In this document: piece after piece, positions 1-9,668 of the stretch | Numbering within the stretch: position 1 is the first letter of the stretch | Layout: each line of letters starts with the position of its first letter | NCBI GenBank assembly: GCA_025093985.1 | Contig: JACAAK010000009.1 | Coordinates: forward strand, 310,001 to 374,000 | DNA from: Calvatia gigantea | Taxonomy: Eukaryota; Basidiomycota; Agaricomycetes; Agaricales; Lycoperdaceae | Reading direction: 5' to 3' | DNA length: 64,000 nucleotides | Notes under the pieces: model-generated | Databases searched by the model: none | The model's input: the letters and a program-made list of their open reading frames with translations, nothing else | Told to the model about the DNA's origin: nothing | Position numbers and translations under genes: made by a program

Positions 1-471
1 CTCTTACATGGTATTCAGAATCACCCGCCTTAGTGATTTCCCACTTAGTCTCACGGCCAGGAGTAACAGACGGCTCCTGCGAACGGTCCTTCAGCAGTGA
101 TTGACCACATTCAACAGATGTATATTTACATTGGGCGGATCAGCAAAGGCATGTCTTCTGCTTTTGATGTTAGTGATGGTGAAGTTTGTGCGTTCGGCGT
201 CCATGTAGTCCAAGCGCCACTGCAAGTAACAATGTCCTCAGTTTCTGGGGACTGCGTATCAACGTGAATTTACCATATCACTCTTGTCCTGGTTATCTGG
301 TTGGCCAGGTCCAACGAGAATCGCGCCATCATAATCACGAAGGTAGCGATCACCCCTTTGGGGATCGGTATTGAAGATTCTCCAGACCCCAGTCGTAATC
401 TAAAGAATATTACAGCTCGTCAATCACGGAGTGGTTTTAGTGAGCAATAGAGGCGATGTTACCTCAGACAT
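1..471 (-). CDS. small Trp-rich, possibly beta-trefoil protein T1 (3' end off window)
   Basis: Function not recognised. Four exons read in frame on the minus strand: 463-471 (Met-Ser-Glu), 274-399, 130-219 and 8-88, all with GT-AG junctions; the last exon lies beyond the left edge. Exon sizes 81 and 90 match those of T2 at 4788-5391, its close paralogue. Tryptophans recur near the start of each exon (GVWRI, WRLDY, TKWEI), as in small fungal beta-trefoil proteins such as ricin-B-like lectins and protease inhibitors; that fold assignment is inference from spacing only. No signal peptide, so probably cytosolic. No lesion is visible in the part present. It heads the 2.6-kb block duplicated at 4944-7470. 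Confidence 0.5.
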
Positions 472-2730
472 GTTTAGTATTCACAGTTGATTGTTAGCTT
501 TGACGAGCTGAGGAGAGACTGACAGCAAAAGAGGGCTCTTTTATACGTTTTTCTCAGTGCTTTGACAGGTTTCCAGAAACCTCAAGAAGACTCCTCCATT
601 GACAACTCTAATGCTGGTGGCGAGCAGCGTTTTGCGAAAAGGTTGCGGCACCCGGTGGGGTTGCCGTCATTGCAAGAGAAGGTCTTCTGTATCAGATGAG
701 GATAATGTGAGAATGCTGCCGTTACGATTTCTCACTCCAGATTATCCTTCCGATTCAAGATGAGCGCAGATTACGAGCTTCCAAGGCATTTGTCTAAACG
801 TCGCAGTTCAAAGTCCGAAACTGGGGGACGGCAGTTTTCACCCGTGTAAACCGTGTGCGTGAAAACCACACTTCCGAAAGGGTCAGAAGACAGATATTCT
901 CGAGACAGAGTTGGCACTGGTGCATGAGCCACTTTTGTGCAGCACACCGGGTTCATGCCAGACAGATTGGCGACACCACGGCAAACGCCTCTCGAGGACT
1001 TCCTAGGATCACTATGTATAGGTATGCGACAAGTTCACCAAGCCATCCGAAAAGCAACCTGGGAGTCCGGTTTCCGAATAAGACTTAGGCAGAGGGTAGG
1101 GTGCTTAGGCCGTAAGCGAAGGGGCATGTGGTCCAGCAATCCGTGAAATGAAGCAGGTGCGAGGGTTGACCGCATTAATCCTGGATGGTATTCCGCCCGC
1201 AGTATCTCATCTTATGCCCGATATTCTCCATCTCTGTGCTGCATTGAGCCAAGGCCGGAAAGTGGCGGACTTCAAACCTCAAAGCTTCATGATCCATGAA
1301 AAAAATGCCAAGGGAGGGCGAATAGCATCGCACGATGACGTCGGGGGAAGCATCCACGTGACATATCGTAGGGACGGTCACACATATTCTTTCTCGACCA
1401 CCATCAACTCGTCTCAATGGTCCGGTTTAAACTACGCCATGTCTGAACTTAGACAAAACAATCCGTTCAGAATCTCCCACAGAACCGCTGGTTTCTCGTG
1501 GAATTTATACCGGTAAATGCCTCCTTTGACCAACCAGTTTCAGCGAATCCCTTGGATGGCAAGAAAATATATAACGCACTTAGGCAGTGTATTCTGAACA
1601 ACTTCGGTGACTCCGGTTGGGGAGCAGTCAGTTTTTCTCTTACTGGTGAGTATATACGAACTACCCGCAGCGCAACCTTATAGAACATCAAAATTTCAGT
1701 CAAATATTTTTCACCCATGACGAACGTTGCCATTGTGCGCGTTGGGCGAGACCATCATCGGACCGCCTGGGGCGGAATCACACTGCTGAAGGAAATAGAT
1801 GGATGCAAAATCATCCCATACGTAGTTCACCTCTCTGGTGGGGTTCTTCACGTACTCCAAAGCTACTCTTTCTCATCCAGCTAACAGGAACGATCAAACA
1901 CTGCTCAACTCGCCGCTGTGACACACAACAGAGAAGTGATTGCATGATACAGAGCAAAACCAAACCTGCCCGGTGTGTCTAGTATCCGACAAAATTCGAT
2001 TTGGGGCCTTCTGATCTGGTATCTCCCCGTCTAAGTAAACTTTCAAGATTCTTATAGACAGTAACTGGTAGGGAGCGAGCGTGAAATAGGTGCTTTGCAA
2101 GCTTAACACTAAACTATGATCCCTGCCTACCTAGAGGAGGTTTTTTTTATTACGGTCGTCTTGTTATGGGTTCCGAGTCGTGTTGGGCTCTTTCCGGCCG
2201 TACCGAGCTGCCACCCGGTCGAGGTTAAAATCTCGAATAACTCGACTAGGTGTGTTACCAAGTCCCCGATCTGGACAAATCTTGAAAGAGCGTGGACACT
2301 CGATGCGTGGGGTGTGGGGGTATATCAGGGTAGGGGGGAGGCCCCAAAAGCTGTCGACACCCCCTCGACCCATCAACCGATAGCCGTGCCACCCTCATTG
2401 TCTTCGCCCTTGCGATTTCACCGCCTCTCATACACTGGCACAGCACAATATTCCCCCAGGTTTGACAGATTATGGATTTCTTAGCATTCCGGTTTCCAGG
2501 ACCTAATTGCGGACGATTGATGTGAAATTTCCAGCGAACGTATGCGGTGCTTCTTCGGTTCCATAGGACTGGCAATGAATTCGTAATGCCCCGTGAGTCC
2601 GGCTTCTACATGACCTCAATTTGGGAGCGTGGAAAACGTTGTGGTCTCGCGGCCTTTGTCCGAGTAATGGCTGGGTTGAAAATGGGTCTGCCGATCCGAT
2701 CTTTCCCATAGAACGAATACAGGGGTAGAT
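8..2730. repeat. segmental duplication, copy 1 (T1 - POP5 pseudogene)
   Basis: The order of recognisable pieces here (T1 gene, about 900 bp of diverged spacer, POP5, about 750 bp of diverged spacer) is repeated at about 4944-7470. Most of the copy has clearly diverged, with frequent substitutions and small indels, except a 422-bp tract (1479-1900) that is almost identical to 6313-6734. The spacer 472-1416 has no gene I can support; the short frame at 1148-1516 runs across the POP5 exon junctions and is not a real gene. Spacer 1996-2760 likewise holds only short uncertain frames. Confidence 0.8.
1417..1995 (+). pseudogene. POP5: POP5 pseudogene (RNase P/MRP protein subunit)
   Basis: Aligns over its whole length with the intact POP5 at 6251-6837. 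Lesions seen: the first donor after the Met-Val-Arg-Phe-Lys exon is CT instead of GT (about 1432); one base is inserted in exon 4 (about 1900, CAAACACTGC against CAAACATGC); and the Arg codon CGG is TGA about 45 bases later. Exons 2 and 3 and their introns remain open and are practically identical to the intact gene. The mixture of a dead 5' and 3' end with a perfect centre suggests gene conversion from the live copy rather than a young pseudogene. Confidence 0.85.
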
Positions 2731-2759
2731 GTAATACAAGGGATGGCAAATATTCCTTC

Positions 2760-4320
2760 CTCTTATGGCGCTCCATCACTCCCAACGACGTACTGGCCTA
2801 GGATCGGTTGGAGGCGGCTAGAGATTTCATGAGTGAGCTGAGCAGAGGAAGAGATAGCGTTAGTCTTCCTAGCCCGACGGGATTGTACGGCGCACCTGGG
2901 AGAAGTGTAGATCTTCAACAAAAGGGTTACCCCTTTGAGGAATGCCAGGAATATATCCTGATAGCCTATACAAATAGCTACCAGAATCAGGCAAGTATCC
3001 AGTGAGAACACGGCGGTGTATTCCTGTGCAGAAGGTTCTTGTGATGACACTTCTGCACTTAAAACACTTCATTTTCACTGGTTAATCAATTACTTATTGT
3101 ACATCCTACACCCCATACTATATACATCTAATACATCAAATCAATTGCACCAAATCAGTGGGATTTGGTAGGGATACTCAAGCTCATCGTTGAAGACAGT
3201 GTTGACAAGGGCGCGGGAAAATTGGGTAGGGGCATCCACAAATGATCCGTGAGCCGGATTGGGACGTGCCGTCGTGATAGGGCAGTGATGGTGGTGGGGA
3301 CACTGGTGGGGTGGCAGTGGCAGCAATAACGGCGGCAACGACGGGGCCCAGTGAGCAGGGGAAGTGTGGGAAGGGCGGGGTGATGGCGGGAAACAATGAG
3401 GGAGGAGCCTAGGTGTCATGGACAACGGCATCCGGGAGCTTAGCTGGTAGCTGCTCAGTGGAGTACTTTCTCGTACAAGATTTTCGTACTAAGTTGGGCC
3501 CAATTTCTGTCCTATGAGGGAAAAGGGCTAAACCGCTCTAATTAGAGGGGTACCAGCTATGGTAATACCCCTCTAATAAGACCGGTTATTCGGTATTCTT
3601 AGGTGGGCCCAGATGGTATTCCGTCTGCATCCATCTATAAAAGGAAACATACTTTTTGGGGGTCCCTGGTCCGAGCATTCAGAAGGCAAGAGTAAGCCAA
3701 CAAACTGGTGCGACCTACGTACTCGCAATTTTCAAGTCCGCGTTCTCCTACAGGGATCATTCTAGCCTCCTCTTTTTTTCCACATTCTTGACACCCCTCG
3801 GGGGGTCTTGTTTAACTTGTTCCCCCACCATGTTCTACCCGTATGCGACAGGAGGAACAGCGGTAGCGTTAGCGACGATGCGTTCTCCCTCATACTGGTT
3901 CCACACAACGAAAACCCGTGGAATGAAGCACCACCACACTGGGTATATGTCGAGATGAGGCGGAGACACTTTGAACGAGGACAATTAATTAAGTTCAGCA
4001 GAGCCCTGGTTTTTATGCACCGTTGAGGCCCTAAATAGCTTTGCATGCCTTGCCGTTGAGTCATCTCATTCAACGCCTTCGATAACAACGGGTCCGGGAG
4101 GATGTGGACCTTTGTCAGATATTCTTGGCGGACGTAGTTGGCTATATAATAGGTGAGACTCCCGAAGGGATTATTTGAAATCAAACATACAACCATTGTC
4201 GGCTATATAAATCGTAACGTTTGGAAAAACACTCGACGGGGTCATGAAAAAGTAAACACATAGTCATTGTTGCCGGTCTGACCACCGGCCCAACCTAATA
4301 ATACCTCAGCGCCATTGATC
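2760..4320 (-). pseudogene. formamidase relic, copy 0
   Basis: Minus-strand remains of a formamidase/acetamidase gene, recognised by alignment with the three fuller copies at 9669-12238, 14708-17390 and 20529-23106. Matching pieces include the exon encoding SVGDLHFSQG (about 2885-2960), the exon holding the REHGGN motif (about 3760-3960, badly decayed) and the VEGAEPGD exon (about 4060-4130). Many stops and indels are present, the 5' exons are missing beyond about 4320, and a foreign segment of about 550 bp lies inside (about 3050-3607). It cannot encode a working enzyme. Confidence 0.7.
3050..3607. other. insertion within formamidase relic, with a hairpin
   Basis: About 550 bp here have no counterpart in the other formamidase copies; homology stops near 3050 and resumes at about 3608, where the text matches the intron after the KNLSK exon. 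Inside, ATTAGAGGGGTA and TACCCCTCTAAT (about 3540-3580) form an inverted repeat with a short loop. The 3140-3430 portion is G-rich on the plus strand and gives only low-complexity Pro/His frames. No transposase frame, clear target duplication or terminal repeat was found, so the nature of the insert is open. Confidence 0.4.
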
Positions 4321-4787
4321 CCGGGTAGTTTCATCACAGATTTCTCCGTGCTAAATTGTATACCCCACATCCCTTCTAGGTTACCCTATGTGGAAATCCG
4401 TGTAAAGATGTTAGGGATGTGAGGTCGATGGTTTCGAAAGAAAGGCCGTAAATTGGGGGCATTCAGAAATCGTTGAGGTTTAGGTGTCACCCAGTGGCTG
4501 AACAGAGGCAAAGTGTAGTAATTAATCTCGACCCATCGGTGAGTGTTCACGGCAGGACTTGCGGCTCAGGAGCACTTCAACACTCAACAAGTATATAGGC
4601 TCTCAGAATCACAGAGCTAACAAACGTACGGGAAAAAAGGGGACACGAATTCTGTTTCATTGACTGTAACACTGATCCATTCCTGATATGAATTCTGCTC
4701 CCATTTAGAAGTCACCGACCCATTCGAACTTCCAAGCCTGTTCGGGTTTGCCTTCCAAGCCTTGAAGGATAACCTGTTTCATGGGTG
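4321..4787. other. intergenic, no gene seen
   Basis: Sequence between the truncated formamidase relic and the 3' end of T2. No frame with splice support or family similarity was recognised. It ends at the stop codon of T2 (4788-4790). Confidence 0.4.
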
Positions 4788-5391
4788 TTAAATTGGGGGT
4801 TGAACAGTTAATGTGTGACCTACGGGAGCGACGCCTGGAACTGGGATGAAGGGGACAGTCCAATAGTAATTCTCATTGGGGAACTGGACCTAGCGATACT
4901 TAATGTTAGAAAAACGAAGCAAGGAAAAAACGACAGCTCTTACGTGATATTCGGAATCGCCTGCCTGGGTGATCCCCCACTTGGTCCTGCGACCAGTGAT
5001 AACAGCTGTCTCCTGCATAAAGTCCTTCAGCGGTGATTGACTACAACGAACAGAAGCATACTCACGTTGGGTGGGTCAGCAAAGGCATGTCTGCCGGTCT
5101 CAATGTTGGTGATGGTGAAGGCCGTGCGTTCGGCGTCCATGTAGTCCAAGCGCCACTGCAAGTTGTCCTTCCTCAATTGCTGAAGACCGCGTATCAACAT
5201 GTATTTACCTTGGCGGTGTTGTCGCTATTTTCCAGTTTGCCAGGTCCAACAAGAATTGCGCCGCCATAGTCGCGAAGATAGCGGTCACCATTGGCGATTC
5301 TCCAAACTCCAGTTGTAATCTAAAGGGCATCGAGGTTCGTCAGTCGCGGTGTGGTTTTAATGAGTAATAGAGGTTGTGTTACCTCAGGCAT
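4788..5391 (-). CDS. small Trp-rich, possibly beta-trefoil protein T2
   Basis: Five exons on the minus strand: 5383-5391, 5209-5319, 5066-5155, 4944-5024 and 4788-4889, all GT-AG and in frame, giving 393 nt and 130 residues. Tryptophan-centred segments recur (VWRIAN, WRLDYM, KWGITQ, YYWTVP), the spacing expected of a beta-trefoil; similar small cytosolic proteins in mushrooms are lectins or protease inhibitors, but I cannot assign a ligand or target. No signal peptide. Its paralogues are T1 (1-471) and the more distant T3 (8512-9111, sharing the ending pattern V-P-N-x-x-x-x-W-T-V). The intact frame amid heavily decayed neighbours suggests it is still under selection. Confidence 0.6.
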
Positions 5392-7470
5392 GTTTAGTAT
5401 TTGCAGTTAATTGGTGGCTTTGACGAGCTGGTGTCAATCTACAGCAAAAGAGAGGGGTCTTTTATACGTTTCTTACAATGCTTCGGCAGGTTCCAGAAAC
5501 CTCAAGAAGTCCCCTCCATTGACAACCCCAATGTTAGTGGCGAACAGCGTTTTGTGCAAAGGTTGCGGCGCCCGGTGGTGTTGCCGTTATTGCAAGCGAA
5601 GATCTCCTGTATCAGGTGAGGATGATGTGAGGATTTGCCGTTACGATTTCTCACCCCAGATATCCTTGTGATTAGAGATGAATGCAGATTACGAGCTTCC
5701 AAGGCAGTTGTCTAATCGTCGCAGTTCAAAGTCCGAAATTGGGGAACGGCCGTTTTCACCTGTGCGTCATTATGTGTGAAACCACATTTCTGAAAGGACC
5801 AAAGGATGATAGTATTCTCGAGATAGAATTGGCATTGATCAATGAGTCACTTTCGTGCCACGCACTAGGTCATCAAGCTCACCAGACCACCCGAAAAGGG
5901 GTCTGGGAGTACGCTCCGAATAAGATTTAGGCAGAGGGTGCTCAGGGGCATGCGGTCCAGTAATCCGTCAAATGAAGCAGTGCGAGGGTCGACTACAACA
6001 ACTCGGATGGTAACTCGCCCGCAGTGTCTCATCCCATGCCCGTTATGCTCCATCTTAATGCTGCGCTGAACAACAGCCGGAAAGTGGCGGGCTTCGAGCT
6101 TCGTATGATCCATGAAAAAAATGCCGAGGGTGGACCTGAGGGGGGCCAAAACTCGTCCAACATCGGACGATGACGTCCCAGGGAAGCACCCACGTGACAG
6201 ATCATAGGGACGGTCACATCTCTCTTCCCGACCACCACCAGTTCGTCCTAATGGTCCGGTTTAAAGTACGATATGTCTGAACTCAGACAAAACAATTCGT
6301 TAAGAGTTTCTTACAGAACCGCTGGTTTCTCGTGGAATTTATACCGGTAAATGCCTCCTTTGACCAACCAGTTTCAGCGAATCCCTTGGATGGCAAGAAA
6401 ATATATAACGCACTTAGGCAGTGTATTCTGAACAACTTCGGTGACTCCGGTTGGGGAGCAGTCAGTTTTTCTCTTACTGGTGAGTATATACGAACTACCC
6501 GCAGCGCAACCTTATAGAACATCAAAATTTCAGTCAAATATTTTTCACCCATGACGAACGTTGCCATTGTGCGCGTTGGGCGAGACCAACATCGGACCGC
6601 CTGGGGCGGAATCACACTGCTGAAGGAAATAGATGGATGCAAAATCATCCCATACGTAGTTCACCTCTCTGGTGGGGTTCTTCACGTACTCCAAAGCTAC
6701 TCTTTCTCATCCAGCTAACAGGAACGATCAAACATGCTCAACTCGCCGCTGTGGCACACAACAGAGAAGTGATTGCACGGTACAGAGCAAAAACAAAGCT
6801 GCCTGGTGCGTCCAACATTCAACAAAATACAGTTTGAAGCCCTCTGACCTGTTATTCCCCGTCTAAGCAAATTATCAAGACTCTTACACTCAATATCTGG
6901 CAGCGAGCGAACGCGAAATAGGTGCTTTGCAGGATTAACACCCACTTGTGATTCTTGGCGCCTCGTACACCCCCAAGAGCTTTTTTTGGTGCCGCCCCGT
7001 CATGAGTTCTGAGTTGGCATCGGGTACTTTCCCTCTGCCACCTGGTCGAGGTTTAAATCTCGTATACGTTAAACAAGATGTGTTTCCCAAGTGTCCGATC
7101 AGGACAGATCTTGGGCAAGCATGAACACTAGGGAAGAAGCGTGAGGTGTCGAGAGATATGAGGGTTAGGGCGAGGGCCCCAGAAGATGCTCCTTGACCCA
7201 CCAATAAACAAATTCGTTATTCTTGCCGTCTTCGCCCTCGTGATTCTGCGCCTTTCATACACTGGCACAGCACGATATTTCAATAAGTTTGGCAGATTCT
7301 TGACTAGTGGTTTCTTAGCATCCCGGATTCCGGACCTGTGAGCGGTCAATCGATGTTACATTTCCAGCGGTCGTGTGCATGAATCAGTTCTTCTTCGGTC
7401 CCATAGGATTGGTGAGTTCGTAATGCCTTGTGGGCCCGGCTCATATGTACATGACCCCGATCCAGAGACA
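4944..7470. repeat. segmental duplication, copy 2 (T2 - POP5)
   Basis: Second copy of the block at about 8-2730, in the same orientation about 4.84 kb downstream, carrying T2 and the intact POP5. The spacer 5392-6250 aligns with 472-1416 and shows no supportable gene. Downstream of POP5, 6838-7470 aligns with 1996-2730; a minus-strand frame around 7346-7440 (MSRAHKALRTH...) is kept imperfectly in both copies and may be an exon of a decayed gene I could not identify. Confidence 0.75.
6251..6837 (+). CDS. POP5: RNase P/MRP protein subunit POP5
   Basis: POP5 is a small protein subunit of RNase P and RNase MRP, acting in the nucleus in 5' maturation of pre-tRNA and in rRNA processing. Four exons join in frame: 6251-6265 (MVRFK), 6317-6479, 6534-6671 and 6722-6837, with GT-AG introns of 51, 54 and 50 nt, giving 143 residues, near the usual family length. 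Family landmarks are the NRWFLVEF start, YNALRQCI, LLSxKYFSP-like VKYFSPMTN, the RVGRDQHRTAW core and the GTIKHAQ...HNREVIARYR end. The conserved HR context reads QHR here and HHR in the pseudogene. It sits within the duplicated block with no operon-like partner. Confidence 0.9.
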
Positions 7471-8511
7471 CGGATAACGTTGCATGGGAAAGTCCGTTCC
7501 TACGGACCACCAGCCAGAACCCTCCCGTCCAGTAAGCAGCGTTGTACATTGGTGTACATTTCCAATCCATATCAAAATACTGTGAACTTGAATTCTGGGC
7601 ATTAAATACCTTTTCACGCACAGGAATTTCGTCATCGGTCCCCGCGCACTTCTCGCACAAAATCGTGTTTTGTTTCTCAGAATTGGTTCGGCAGGATCAT
7701 ACAATATATGTGCATAGGGTTAACAGCGACGGTATTAAGTCCTGAAGCGTCTGAAATCTGCGAAGCGCTGCTGCCAAAATCAAAGCCCGCAGGCCGGCGC
7801 AGGATTCCTAAGAATATCCTGCTGCTTGGTGAGCACCGCTCGTATATGGCTGATGTTTCTGTTCTGCCTTTTGGCCAAGTGTTTATGATGTAACTATTAC
7901 TATTTGCCAAAGAACAGACTTTCAAAGCTGAATGATTCTGGTGAATCATGAAGAGAGTTCCATGGATGTGAAGTTGAGTAGGATTGTGCGCTGCACCTAG
8001 CTTTTACAACTGTGTTGCAGAACTTTATGCCGAGCACCGCTTTAGCAGAAACAAGATGACCATCAACGGAATCCCAGTTAGAAATGATAACTTGACGATC
8101 ATCACTTGTTGCTAAACTTCATTCCAACGAAACACTATCGTTACTGTTGCGCTCCCTGGAAGTCTCAGTTCCCAAGGGCTTGCCTGAAGAAATTCAGATT
8201 GTCTATCTTTCAGTGCCGTTTGGCGACTGTTCAGCTGGGGGGTCTGGCTTGATTGCTATATGGAAGATATCCTTAGTGTATTCGATCCAATGTTCCGAGA
8301 AAGATAACTTTATTCAAACAGTTTCATCGTGATACAGTATAGGTCAGGTACATATTCATTTAGTCACTGCTGTGCGGAATCGCTCGTTTGAAAGAGAAGA
8401 GCTGGGAGGGAGAACCATTGGCAGGCTCAAGAGCAAGCTTCACAGGAGATTAGTCAGGATTTTTATGAATTCACTGAATGAAAGAAACCCACAGTCCTTG
8501 GGTATCCGTGC
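6838..8511. other. no supportable gene; diverged repeat then unique spacer
   Basis: The first part (to about 7470) belongs to the duplicated block. From about 7560 to 8511 the sequence has no counterpart elsewhere in the window. Short frames at 7708-7893 and 8147-8332 have no introns, motifs or family resemblance I can defend. The segment ends at the stop of T3. Confidence 0.35.
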
Positions 8512-9111
8512 TCAGAAGTCAGACTCCTTGACAGTCCAAAGAATGTCGTGGTTGGGGACCTTAATCTAAGAATGAGGTTGTTAAAGGTTATGTCATATCA
8601 TTCATCATTCACGGAAGTAAGAACCTTGACGTTGCCATCACCGGCAGGCTCTATGGACCAAGTGGCTAACCTTGCGTCAAACTCTGGAGACCCAACCTAC
8701 ATACAACTTCCTCAGTTCCCGTGATAAGACCGAGGATTAAAAAAATAGACACTATACTCACGACTTCACGGAAATGAGAAGCGGCGTAAAAGTAAGTGCC
8801 ACCGCTGCGAACCGTGAAGAGTCCACCCTGATAGTGTCCGACGGTCCACTAAATGCAGATGAGCGGAGGCATCACACACTGGATTAAGAGGTGAATGTTT
8901 TGCTAGACGTACCTCTCCATAAATGCCGCCTGAGGCATATTCAAAGATGATAGGAGTGGTTTTCCATCCTCCGTCATCCGGAGGATAGTTCTTTGCAAAT
9001 CGGTCCTCGCCGAAAATGTTATAACGCACATTAGGCTTGTAAAACAAAGTGTTATGAACAGTCCCTGCACACAAGGTATGAGAGGCCTACTTCGGGGATA
9101 CCGTCGGCCAT
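8512..9111 (-). CDS. small Trp-rich protein T3, distant relative of T1/T2
   Basis: Model of five exons on the minus strand: 9102-9111, 8913-9064, 8762-8848, 8613-8681 and 8512-8565. All join in frame to 372 nt and 123 residues. The first intron is only 37 nt, which is short for this genome and the weakest part of the model. Segments WTVGHYQGG, TWSIEPAGDG and ILWTVKE line up with the corresponding exons of T2, including an 87- versus 90-nt exon, so T1-T3 appear to be one small family, possibly of beta-trefoil fold (inference). No signal peptide and no known function. Codon use is unremarkable. Confidence 0.5.
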
Positions 9112-9668
9112 TGTCGTGTTGCTTAAGTTGAGGTATGTAGACGAGGAGTTGAGAGGTTGGGGATAAAAGTCAAGCAAGGTTGACCGTATATAAGCGATTG
9201 AGTTCCCCGATTTTCAAGGAAACCAGGATTTGTGGCACTATTGTCGTCCAAGATTCAAGAAGAATTTTCTAGATTAACGACTTACGTGTTCCACAGAAAC
9301 GTCCAGCGTGAGCTCTCTGTTCTGCACCGTAATTAATGGAGCGAGGCTGCCGAGCGAAGTACCTTCGCCACATCCATTGTGACCCTTCCAGCTAGGCGCT
9401 TCCATTCCGTTTGTCACACCTCGATTCTCGGTGTCGATCAGAAGTTTCGGGTCGTTCAAGCACCGTTGTTCGGATCGTATAGATAGGTAAAGGGTGTGGT
9501 AATCCTGCAGGTTTGAAGGCTGAGATACGCCTATGGCCGTTGTTCGAGGAATAGTTGGATAAGAGGTCTACCGACCCGATCCTCATAGGACAAATACAAA
9601 AGCAGACGTAATACAAGGGTGACACATCGACCAGCAGCTCAATTCAATAATCCACCAATATTCCTTCC
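9112..9668. other. spacer; part resembles 3' flank of other formamidase copies
   Basis: About 9480-9668 resembles 2590-2760, the corresponding flank of formamidase copy 0, so the formamidase duplications carried flanking DNA. The minus-strand frame at 9274-9459 ends in a good donor (CAC|GTAAGT) but I found no matching exons, so it is not called a gene. Confidence 0.4.

Noticed and set aside
1148..1516. Plus-strand frame of 122 codons
   Set aside because: It runs across the POP5 pseudogene exon/intron borders in the wrong frame and is not kept in the second copy.
7030..7070. T-arm-like sequence GTCGAGGTTTAAATCTCG, possible tRNA (also at 2215)
   Set aside because: No acceptor stem, D-arm or anticodon arm could be folded around it, and the second copy differs in the loop.
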